Assembly (NCBI RefSeq): GCF_011077185.1
Contig: NC_048912.1
Span: 1,497,704-1,561,703 of the forward strand
Length of the DNA stretch: 64,000 bases
Source: Oxyura jamaicensis
Lineage: Eukaryota > Chordata > Aves > Anseriformes > Anatidae
Direction of reading: 5' to 3'
The stretch's first letter is position 1. Every line of letters starts with the position of its first letter. Position numbers and translations under genes: made by a program. Under the pieces are notes generated by a model that searched no databases, had not been told where the DNA came from, and saw only the letters and a program-made list of their open reading frames with translations. Shown piece by piece: positions 1 through 12,100 of this stretch.

Positions 1-156
1 TAAGATAGACAATGCAGTTTGAAGTTCTTGTTCAAGGGAGTGATTCATTTCTGCTGCTGTATTTGCTCGTGTTTCAGAGGCTGTGACTGATTCCTGAAGA
101 AGTTTTATCTCCCACGTTAGTTTTTCTTCAACTGCTTGCAGTCTGTCCCGTTCATG
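1..156 (-). CDS. CEP250: CEP250 coding exon 27, truncated by the window edge (residues 1382-1433+)
   Basis: Acceptor TGTATTGCAG|CAT, then HERDRLQAVEEKLTWEIKLL and MNHSLEQELQTALSIL, aligned with human GERELLQAAKENLTAQVEHL and LEEDLRTARSALKL. The frame is open to base 1 with no donor seen, so the exon probably continues to the left. Confidence 0.9.
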
Positions 157-3100
157 CTGCAATACAGCAAGAAAAAGATTCAATAATTCCATTTATATAT
201 ATTTGGTTTTCATACTAGATTTGAATTCCCACTTTGGTGGCAGTCAAGGGCTGCAGTTTGAGCAGTAGAAAGTTCTACCTATTCAGTTAGTTTCCTTGTT
301 TGATTTATATTTTCCATTTTCACTCAAAAAATATTGAGAACTGTACTGTATTTAGCAAATTCTGTCTGTAACTGTGTTTTTTGTTTGTTTGTTTTTGAGT
401 CACTGTAAATGGAGAAGTACGAAAACATTGGTCATATAAGAACAGCTGCACTGGCTCAAATGTCTAGGCTACTATGCTGTATTTAATGGTGACTGTAAGT
501 GAATACCCAGGGAAAAAAGCCTAAGATTAGGATAGGTTTAGATGATACTTCCCCCACAAACTCCAACACTGTTTCAGCTTGCGAGAAACGTAACAGATTC
601 CTCCTGACCCTACATAGACCCACTGTATTGACAACACCCTTTGGCAAGAAGTTCAACAGATCTCCTCTGCTCTAAGAAAAAATTATTTCATGTCATTTGC
701 AGTGTGGTTCTCACTAGCTGCAACATATGGCTTCTGTTCTGTGGAAAAAAATGTGACTGCCCCCTCTTTCCTTGCCTCTCAGGGTATTGTAGAGCTTTCC
801 TGTGTTACCCTTCAGGCTGAATCTTTTCCAGATTATTCAGGTAGTCCCATCTTCCTTGATGCCCTTCCAAGAACCTCTTCTAGCTCTAATATGTCCTTTT
901 TGGGAGGAGGTGCCAGAACTGCACCCAGGATTTAAAGTCCAGATTAAGCATAAATTAGTGGCATGATGATGTTCTGTTAGGAAGAGAAGAGAGAACAACT
1001 CCAACATTTTTAGTTATTTTTTCTCCTGCCCAGGGGAACCTCTACTGTGTAGCATTTTCATGGTACTGGAACCCCACTGTCTTTACTTGAAGGAGTAATG
1101 ATCAGATCACAGCTTGTCATTTTGTGTTTGAAATCAAGATTGGTTTCAAAGAATGAAACCTTTCAATCATTTTTCAACCCTCGCAGACACATACATATTT
1201 ATCTGATTCAGCTGTTTTGTTTCTCAAATTTCTCTATTTTTCCCCACAGTCAGCACTCAGCTGTGCAATGATGAATAGTTTTATTATTAACAGACTTTCT
1301 CTTCTCACACCTTTTTACAGGTCTAGATATTTATGAACCTAAATATGTATTTGGACACTATCAAATAATTGCCCAACCTATGTAAATAACTTTGAACAAT
1401 GTAAATAAGTTTGAAAGTTACTTTGACTAAAGTTTCAAGTGCAAAAACATTCAGAACTGTGAAAAATAAACACCCTGAATTACAAGTAAGTTTTATGTGA
1501 TTCCAGCGTTTTTTCCTCCTTCAGAAGAAGAATGCTATTGGAAAAGTTAAAAAATAATCACTGGTGAAAATATTTTTTTGCCTTCATAGTGGTTTGTGTT
1601 CTCTCTATGGATTTTGTGATGTTAGTTCTCTGCCCCTTCTGGACTGTATTCTCTCATTCAAAGTATTGACTCTGCTAATTCAGCTACAGGGACGGGCAGG
1701 AAAGAAAAAGTCTGGGAAACGGGATAATGTATGGAGGGGAAAGTAAAACATGAGAGACTTATTCAGCGCTTGCGTAATTTGTATCTTCTCAGATCTGGAC
1801 TAAACCTGTACAGCATCAACCAAAACGAACTCTCTACTGAAAAAGACCAAAAAAAATATGCAAGAAATTGCCCTTTATGGCATCTGCTAGCCTTACCAGC
1901 ACATCCTTTCTTTGCTTCTCAGTGCTCTCAAGTTTCATTTCCAAAGATGCCACCTCTTGATGTAGAGTCATAGCCTCCTTTTTTAGAGCAGCAGCCTCTG
2001 CCTGCAAGGCAGCTTGTAGAGAGTTCTTCTTGTCTTCTGCCATCTGCCTCTCTGCAGCGGTAAAGGTCAAGGAGAAGGTAAAAAGCAAAGCAAAACCACA
2101 CTGATTTGTATCCCTGGCAGAAAACAACATTTTCCTATCTGTCTGTGTTTTACAGTAGATGAGAGATTTAGCATCCTAAAGAAAAAAGGTTGGGGGTGGG
2201 CGGGGGTGGGAACAAGAAGCAAAAGTAAAGACTGCCTATGACACAGTTAATTGACCAGGAAGACATAAGAGGCTTTAGAAAATAGAACAGATACCAACAT
2301 TGTGCTTTAAGATACACTTTAAGGTATTTGTCCAAAAGGATACTAGGGAAGTACATTGTGCATTGACAGAGAAAAAAGAAAAGAAATATTCCGTGATACT
2401 AGGATAACAGCAGAGCAAGAACAATTGAGTATCATACACCTGAAGCACACAGGATTAGACAGGAACTAAAACAAGCTAAAAGATAGAACTATAGAAATAG
2501 TTCCTGTCTAGCAGTTTAGTCTAAACAGGAAAAGAACAGACCAGTGGGACAAACCGAATCTACCCAATGGCAAAATTTAAAGTACGTAAGCTGTTATAAT
2601 GTATGATAAGAAAACCAAACACTACAAATCTTCCAGAAATAGGGATGATCTAAGGCTGGAAAACTCTGCTGTAAACAGTCTGAAAAATTATCAGCGATTC
2701 CATCTCATAGAAGTTATACAAAGAAAGAAATACTGAATAGTTAAAGGTATTACATGAGCAGGTGGCAGTATGCAAAGGAGACAACGAGCACGAGCAATGC
2801 CCACACTTCCTGTTCCTGTAGTCTGAGACAAGGAAAACAAGACAAGGAGATGGAAAAGCAATTCTGATTTGGAAAGTGGGAAAATAACAGCAGAGAGAGG
2901 AGCAGAAATGCCTGTCCAGCTCTTATACAGAGAGAACAGTAGCCCTGGAGGGCTCTGTGAAGGCCTGGAGATTAGAGGAAGAGGTAATCAGTAGTATATG
3001 AAAAGCAGTTTGTACATAAATCCAAAGTGAACATGTTACCAAAGGCATAAGTAAGAAGTAGCTAGGGGAACAAGAAACTGTGTTTGCTACATATTTGAGC

Positions 3101-6100
3101 TCACACACTAGGATGCAAAAGCGTAAGATAACAGAAAACTAGGAAAAACAGCAGAAGAAATGATGCATTGGCAATTATAATACACTATAGCTCAACACTG
3201 AACTGATGCTCTGTGAAATGGCAATGTAAGAGGAAAAGGAAGTCTGCAAAGATAAGGTTTTTAGCAGGTTGGGATTTTTAAACAGTGTATGGAGAAGGAT
3301 GCTGTAAGGTATCAAGTCATACCTACTTTGTAGTGACATATTACCTGAAAGGGTTCACCTCTGAACACATATCACCAGTCATAGCACTATATGCAGTGCC
3401 AGCCACTGGATCTTTTGTTATGAAAAGCTTTCACCGGTAGTTCTATGGGCAAATCTCATACTTGATTGCTTTTTCCCTCCTCCCATCTCCTTGCACTGCA
3501 CTTTTCCTGGGTGACACCAGATATCCCTGCTCATGAGACAGGATTGGCTCAGTGGGTTGGAAATCAAAGCTGTACCTTCCTGGCATCGGGTCAACTGCTT
3601 CTGTAGTTCTTGATTGCAGGCACTGAAGTGGTCCCTGTCAGCTTGCCTCTTGCTCAGCTCCAGCTCAAGGTCCTGTATTTTCTTCCTGGCATCATTCTGG
3701 AGGAGGCAAGAAGAGCAATATGAGTTCATATAGCCACTGCTGGCAGAAGAGAAGGAGGTACAAAAGCTAAAGGCAGAAGTAACCAAGGTGGGAGGGGGCA
3801 GTTGGACATTAATGGTAAATGTAATCATGATCATCCATTTCCCCCATGGCAGCAAGCAAACCTGGCCTACAATTTACACCAGTTCTGGCACTGGCACTCT
3901 GCTTCTCAGCTCAGTTCAGCAGGACAGGATTTCTGCATGCACTACAGAGACACATTACCAGATCTTGCTGAGTCTGCCTCAGGTCCTGACGCAGGTCTTC
4001 TATGGCTGCTGCCACTCTGTCCACTGTGAGCTCTACGGGGACTTCCCTGGCCTGAGAAACAGTTAGGCCCCAAACACGATCCTGTTCTGAAGAAAAAAGC
4101 CACTGTGTTTCAAGCTTTAATTTGGGGTTCCCACAAACAAGGCCTCTTTAGGAGAAGGTGGCAGCACCTTTGTTGCCTTAGAGTTCATGTTACAGCAAGA
4201 CATGTCATAGGCTAACGTTATTTTGCTGCCCACTAATGTAAATGCTGCTCCATGGAAGAACACACATACACTTGACACATGACTATGGGCCTGTATTTCA
4301 TTCTGGTGCTGGTTATTTCTCCACATACAAACAGGAACTTGTCTCTGTGCAGAGACCTCAGGCTTTCATGACTTCCCAAGGCTTGAGTCAGTCTGACATG
4401 AAAGGATGAATCTATAAGGACTGCAAAGAAACACCCTTCCCTTTATCTGCTCTCCTACATGCACTCCAGTCTCCTCAACCTTCCCACACTTGCCTGAACT
4501 CCAAGTGACTAGGCTTCTGCTTGTATCAGTGCTATCACACAGCATGTGGTGGAGAACCAATTGCAGTTTGTCCAGTTGTGACTGGGCTTCACAACGGGCG
4601 CTGTTAGCCTGCTGGCACTCTGTAGCCAATGCCTTTGCTCTGTTCTCTGTGCTACAAAGCCTCAGATGAAGTTCAGCCATCTCAGCCTCCAGCATGCGCA
4701 AAGAGTCTCTCAAGCACAGTTCACCGGCTCGGGACTCCTCCAGATCCTGTAATAGCTGTTTCTCCCGAGCTGCCAGGCCAGCCTCCTTCTCCAGCACCAC
4801 TTCCTGCAGTGATTGTACCTACGACACAGATGCACAGAGCCTCAGGGACAGTGCTGCTACTGAGGCAGCAGAGCAGGAAGTAGGGGAAAAATAAAGAGTT
4901 ACTTTAAGCAACAACCACATTGGAAACAAAAGGAAAAACAAACAAGCAAGCAAACAAACAAAAAAAAACACAAGGATTCAGACAATAAGCTAGAAACTTA
5001 TTCTGGTGTCTGGAGGTTAACGAGCCAAAAGGAAGCTTCCCCATCCAGAAGGCAACAGCCCATCACGCTTTCCAACCTCAGAACAGAAGCAGCATGTGTT
5101 TGAGTAGGTGGCTGGCAGGGTAAGGTGGCAGATCAAGCACCCCTGCATGGAGGTCAGGCTGCCAGAGATGCCTGGGAGTAGAAGCAAATAGAAGTCTTTC
5201 AGCATCCTTTATTGTGCATCCCCGAAACACCAGATGAACTGGCTGAGATGGAAGTGCCTTCCACAGACTGCAATAACTACTTCTGTCCCACCAGATTGCT
5301 GGTTTCTATCTCTATATAGAGATAGAAACACCACCTAGGGACATTCCAACATAGATACTGAGAAATTCCAAAGGAGTCTTTTGCTCTTCCTCATAGATTT
5401 AATGGCTTGAGCCATGAGAGAACAGGGGACAACACAGGGAGAACATAGCAGATTCAGCCTTCACTTCAATGTGCAAATTCTCTGCACAGAACACAGGAGC
5501 ATGTGTTGTTGGAAGGGGAAAAAAGGTGGGGCTTACAAGCTGAAAGTGGTATTCAATTTCCCTGGAGAAGAGAATGTTATTGGATCGGGCACCTGGTTGT
5601 TGAGCTCTTGTATTTCTCTTCCATGGTCTGAATGGAGCTGCTGGGCCTGTTGAATAGCAGAAAGTAGTTTAGACACCTCATTCTGCTGGGCAAGGTTGTT
5701 TTCTTCCAGGGTCTTGAGGCTCAGTTCCTTCTGTTCCAGAGACAGAGACAGCCTGAAAGAGAGAGAGAGAATGTGATTCATTACTACATTGTATAACATT
5801 TAAAAACCTCTTAGGACTTCCACCACCAAGGGGAAAATTACTGTCTCTGCTGAGGTTTATCTAAATAACTAGGATGCTTGTTCAGTTCTAAGCCAGGCTG
5901 GCAATCACACCCAAGCATGTGACCACTATGCTCATTTCCACAGCGGAAATCTGAATTATTGGCTAAATTTCATATATATTTTTTTGAAATGTGAATAAGA
6001 ATATAGACAACGTAATATGGGTGCACAAATAATGAAACACTTAAACCAGAGATGTTAAAAGCCATAGTGATACCCACAGGTACAATCCCCTGTTCTACCA

Positions 6101-9100
6101 TTCTGCAGTACAGGTGGTACCAAGGGGCAGTTTTACCCACCACTGGTTCTTCTCAACTTCAATAATGCCACAGAAGTCTAAGAGCTCCAGGGAAGAGGAA
6201 AACATGCAAATTGTGAATGGGTTTATGGATAACGCATCTTTATAAGTGTCTAGTATTCACAATATACCTTTTTATCTTTTTTATCTTCTTGTTTGTATGC
6301 ACACCTCTATGCTGGGTGGCTCCATGCAGTGGAGCTCATGTTAATGCTCATAGGTGTGCAACAAAGGCTGGAGACCAAGAAACAAACAATTAGAGAACTG
6401 TCTTACCACAGATTGCCCTCTATCTCACCTCTGTGAAAGCTACAGCCTAAGAAACTTATCCCTCATGGTAGCCATAATGTGCACCCACACAGAGTATTTC
6501 TGAGATGTACAGACTGGGAGAAGAACTCAATGAGAGCAGCCCTGCAGAAAAGGACTTGGGGGTTCTGGTGGACAAAAAGCTTGACATGCAGCTGGGCTGC
6601 ATCAACAGAGGAGTGTCCAGAGGTCGAGGGAGGTGATTGTGCCCCTCTAATCTGCCCTTGTGAGGCCCCACTTTGGAGTACTGCATCCAGCCCAAGTGCC
6701 CCCAGCACAAGAAGGATGTTGATCTGTTAGAATGGGTCCAGAGGAGGCCATGAAAAAGATCAAGGGGCAGGAGCCCCTCTCCTATGAAAAAAGGCTGACA
6801 GAGCTGGGGCTGTTCAGCCTCAAGAAGAGAAGGCTCCAGAGGGACCTCATTGTAGCTTTTCAGTACTTATAGGGAACATAAGAAAGATGGAAAGCAACTC
6901 TTTGTTCAATCAAATAATGACAGGACAAGGGGGAATGGTTTTAAACTAAAAGAAGGAAGATTTTGATTAGAAGTTAGGGGGAAATTCTTCACTCAGAGGG
7001 TGGTGAGGTACTGGAACAGGTTGCCCAGAGAGGCTGTGGATGCCCCATCCCTGCAGGTGTTCAAGAACATGTTAGATGAGGCCCTGGGCAACCTGATATA
7101 GTGGGTGGCAAGTCATTCTATGATTCTATGTACTAAGGAGTTACATCAAAAAGGATCCAAACGCAGTTAGCAACTCACTGGGCAGCATTCAAATATAAAT
7201 TACTGAAACAAACGTATTTCAGTGGTAAAAAGGTAAATAGCAAAAGGAACAAATCCTACTAAACCATAAGAAAGGCAAGTTTGATATCTAGTATCTTTCA
7301 TATTGCCTCTTTTAGGGATAAATAGGGATTGGGAATAAGATGCAGGAAGGGTGATCCTGCTAGACAATCCAGAAACCACTTCTGGTAGGATCTTCAGGTA
7401 TATCCTTACAACAGTAACATCCCAAAAAAACTAGCATAGGAAGAGACTGGCCATGGGTGTCTTAATTTCCCCAGTCTTTCTAGCTGAGCCAATAGTTACT
7501 AAAAGCTGATTTCACATACAGGTAACAATGCAACAAGCAAGACATGAATGAATCAAAGGCTTGAAAGACTGGAACACCAAGGGTAATATTTCTGAATGCA
7601 AGACTCGAGTGGGGAGGGTCCTGAGGTCCTTCCACCAAGAAGACACTCAGATCATTGGTCCAGCAAACAACTTGGTGGAAGCTAAGACTAGTACCGTGGT
7701 GCAAATAGTGATACCATATAGCTTGCAAAGCCAAAATAAAGTATTGAAATGAAGACATTTGAGAAAAAGATGAAAAAAAGGACTTATGAGAGTCAAACAG
7801 AGGTTTTTTTAATAAAGAGAAAATTTGTTTCCCAAGCTTGTACATGCTGGTAGGTACAGCAACTGAAACCAAGGTGATATCTGGGGAGTTTCGTAAGACT
7901 TGCCAGCACCCATATTAAGTTCAGCTAGGGAAATGAAAGCAGATACCAGAAGTGGTAATGGAGATTTGGAGGAAATACTCAGATCCATATATAAGATGTA
8001 GAATCCCTCTTAGCAGGAAAAGAGTACTCTGCCTTTTACTTATCTTCTTCAGTGAAGAGTTCTGTTGAAGATTGGCAGGATTTCACCAGATGAAGTAGCC
8101 TCCTTTCTCTTCTTTGTTGCACTCCTTGGACAATAACACTGGTAACTGTTAAGGCTAGAAGGGACCCTGCTTGAGCATCTCCAGATGCCTGTTAGGATAT
8201 TTTGAGGAATGGGGTAACACATGGCAATGAAAAACACGCTCGTTTCTTGGGAACCTCCAAGTTTCATGACTGCTTCTTCCAATCAGAAGTATAAGGATGG
8301 AAGACTAGTGCAGATCTTAAATGGTTAAAGTGTAGTGAACCCAAGGTGGAGCTGGTGGATCTATTTAGCCCATTATACTGCTTGTCCTGCCTCCTTTGTT
8401 GCGTTTTAGGCTTAAACGCCCAAAAGTTTAATTTACAGTATTTACATGCTGACATAATAAAAGAACACCTCCTTTTAAGGAAAAGACTAGTTCAAAAGCC
8501 ACTGGCTTCAGAGAAAAAGTGTAACTGAAAGAAAAAAAGAGCCATTTTCATATGCAAAAGTCTAAAAGAGGGAATTAATTAAATAGAACAGAGAATCTTG
8601 CAGGCTTTCAATTACCTGGCTCTTTCACTCTCTAGGACCTTCAGTGAAGCCTCAAATTCTGCGTTGTGACGCTCCACTTCTTCCCATCGACTCCTTTCCC
8701 CCTCCAAGGACTGCAGACGCACTTGCAGCTCTTTGTTCTGATGTTCTACCTCTTCCCACTGGCTCCTCTTTTCATCCAAAATCCTCTGGAGGTGCACAAC
8801 CTCCAGTACCTTCTGCCTTGATAATTCCCGTGCCTCATTCAAATCCTGCTGAGCTTTGTGGCCAATTGCTTGCTGGGACTCTTGGGAAGCTGCTAGCTGA
8901 GATGTCAACTCTTCCACCTGAAGTAACACATAACAGCACTCAAAAACTACAGCTTGTCACTGTCAGCCGTATCACGTACTATGAAGAAAGGGGAAGAACG
9001 GATTTAAATTTCATCTTATCACGCAGTACCAAATTCACAATGGACACAACTGACTCGTATAAAAATCTAGAGGTATGTCATGTTTGTCTGATAAAAACCT

Positions 9101-12100
9101 TAAAAATCAAGGCTAGCAGTAACAGACCAGCAAAACTCCATTCTGATGATTACTGGCAAACAGGCAAAAGGAGTAGCCCATCTGTCCAGGGCAGCAGCTG
9201 AGATTCAGGTGACTGGTACGTCTCCTTTAGACCAGCTGAGATGGAGACCACAGTATGATGGCAGTCAGAGGAATTACTCCAACAGCCTGTTCTGCAACAG
9301 AAAAGCAAGAAGTGGAGACATGACTTGTTTGATGACTAAAATATCTTTTGCTGTTTAAGTCACCTGTTTTTGTAGATCATCCCTCTGTTGAAGAAGAACA
9401 TTCAATTCCTCTTTGATGGTTTTGATTTCTTCCTTATGCATATTCTCCACTGTCTTGATCTTACAATGAGTTTCTCGTAGCTCTGCTTGCAGCTTTTCTG
9501 TTATGTTCTGTAAAGACAAATGTTGGCAAGTTACTGGGATCTGCCATCAGCTCCATGTTTTTCCTCTTTCTGTCTCGTTCACATTCATTCAGCCACTTTC
9601 TCCTTTTCTACCCACCACTCCTTCTATTGCAAACCTTCCTTCCTTTTGCTGGCTTCTGGAGCTTACCATGCTCTGTGCTTTCAGTGTCTACAGTAGTTCT
9701 TGCCTCTTCAGTCCCAGGACCTGTGTTTCATTTTCTTCTTAGCATCCTTCACTGTTTACTTGGCTCTATTACCAACTGCTTGTATTTTCTACCTGCCCTA
9801 CTAGTGACACTTACCTGCCCATACACTTGCTGCTCTTTCACCTCTTGCCTGAGTTGCTCAAGCTGTTGGCAGGCTTCTGTTAACTCTCCCTGAGTTTGGA
9901 GTAGTGTCTCTAATAAAGCTTTTTTCTCACTTTCTTTTTCTAGCAGGACCTGTACAGAAAGAGAAAGGAAAAGACAGGTTTAATTTTCACAGAAAAAATG
10001 CACATGGACTTCAAAGACTTGGAAGGAAGGCTGATAGGTTCACACATTCTTAAAGAAACATGCTGCTGGTTTCCTAGGTCACTAGATGGCACAGATTCCT
10101 AAGTGAGTTTGGCAGTATAAACATCTGCAGTCCATCTGTGACTGAGCCTTCAGTAAACTCTTAATCGTCTAATAGGAATGTGTGTAACCTTTTTCTAGTG
10201 GTGGTGAGGGTATTCTTCGCCTTCTGTTGTGTCCTGTTCGTCTTTTAATACAGACTCTTGCATCCACTTTGCAGTAGAGAACACACAAGTCTGCCAGAAG
10301 GCTGAAGCTAGCAGCTCCTTCAGAAAACTCATGTATTCTCAGTGGGGCTTGGTGAAAATTACTTCAGTTTTAAGGATACGCTGCCACCTCTTACAGCTGA
10401 TTCTGTCATTCCAGTACCTGCAGACATAACTATGGGTACAGCCATGCCTTGTCAATCTGCATAAGAAGGAATTTGGGTAGAACACAAGGAGGACTCTCAG
10501 CACACAATAGGGTTGCTTTGGCACAGGAGTCTGGTCACAAAACAGTTACCCAGCAAGTGACTTTGATCACAACTACTCAGAAACATTTCTTTGCCACTGC
10601 CAAAGAGTCCTGCATGCCTTTCACTTCACCAAATTCAAAGTAGAAAACACTTCAAATACTTCAGGAAAAAAGGGACACTCAAGGCATGCTCTCACAGTCC
10701 AATATCCATCTAACTCCCATAACTCTATTTTTTCTGTACACGTTGCTTCCTTCAGCTTACCACTGTGAGATATGATTATGGTGTTTTTGCTATCTTCATG
10801 TCTGCAATGGACTTCCTGTCTTTCTTAAACTTACACTCTGGTAGTCTCTTGCATTATAGGCATTGTGCTTCATGGCACAAAAGTCTTATTTTTGCTAAGG
10901 CAACTCCTGTTTACAGAAGGGCATCCAACAGACATCTCTACCCAGATGTGCAGTGTCAAGAGAAAAATTACCAATAAGGAGACCAGAAGAGTAAAAACAC
11001 AAATTCTGCTTTCACACTCTTTACCTCTTGCTTAGCATTTTCAACTCTAGTTCGTTCCTCTTCTTGTTGAGCTTGCATGGTAGCAACTTTCTGCTTCATA
11101 TCAAACAGCTTCTTCTCATGCTCACCTTCTGTCTCTGCTTTCTCCTTTTTCCAGTGCTCCAGCATCTCCTGCAGCTCTAAATGGTGCTCTTCCCGCTCAT
11201 TTGCCTGATGAGTGAAGGAAAAGATTTCAAGATGAAGTCTCAGGTAACCTCATGAGAAACATGTAAATCTTCATCCCTCCCACAAGCCTCTGCCTGAAGA
11301 GCAAACAGCAGTCACCTTGTAGCCTATCAAGGAACTTAAAAGGCAGGTCAGCAGGTGGAATAAAAGAAGATAACACCTTCACGTCTCTGATGGCTGCCTA
11401 ACACCTCTGATGGTTTCCTAGCACCTTTGTTCTTAGCATCTCTCTCTGTTCTCATCTCCATTTTCAGAACTCAATTCCATTTTATTCAATAAAAAGATGC
11501 AGACGGACTGCAGGGTGAGAAAAAGGCCAGTATCCTGATGCTCTAGTGACAAGACAGACCATGGACTGAAGTACCAGGATCAAGGAGCTTGTCCCATGTG
11601 CTTTAAACCCAAGGGTAATACCTCTGTCAAGCATTAAGGAAGGAACATAAGAAAGAAAGGAACATAGTTTCTGTGATTGCATTTGGCAGGAACATTAGTA
11701 TTATACTTCATGATAGAAGTCTGGTCAAGATCCTACCCCTTTGCTGCAAGGCTTTGGGTTAAGTTCACCCAACCTTCTGCTGAATTTGTCTTATGGCCAC
11801 ACAGAATCAGTGACTGCATTTACTGTCCTGACATAGTCATGTGGGCCTTCACATATGAGACTTCAAGTATGAGCCAGTGGCTCTGCTGTCTGACGTAGCG
11901 GTGTGTGACCTATGACAGATGATTACTGCCATTTCTCAGGCTCGGGCTATAATTCTGCTAAAGCCATCCCACAAAGATTGCTTGAAACCATATTGTTTCC
12001 TACCAGGTCTTGTAGGAGTTTGTTTATTTCCAATTCGTGATCAGTTTGATGAAGTTTGAGAGCATTGTTATACTGCTGTTCTGTCTGCAGTAGCTGTTCT

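Larger units (their letters stand above)
8918..11024 (-). other. CEP250 introns 18-20 (8918-9363, 9508-9814, 9950-11024)
   Basis: The two shorter introns and the 1.1-kb intron 18 contain no recognised repeats or additional exons. The plus-strand frame at 8644..9201 is antisense to exon 21 and spurious. Confidence 0.65.

Noticed and set aside
4041..4058. Nearer acceptor CTCAG at 4052 for CEP250 exon 24
   Set aside because: It would give phase 0 entry, incompatible with the exon 23 exit, and would lose EQDRVWGL, which aligns with human.
4366..4493. Read-through of CEP250 exon 23 beyond 4494 as coding
   Set aside because: The frame runs on to a stop with no coiled-coil character. The GC donor at 4494 restores both phase and the conserved VWGL motif.
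8140..8190. CR1-like text AAGGCTAGAAGGGACC
   Set aside because: Too short and lacking the CR1 tail; could be chance.
8644..9201. 185-codon plus-strand frame
   Set aside because: Antisense shadow of CEP250 exon 21 extended into intron.
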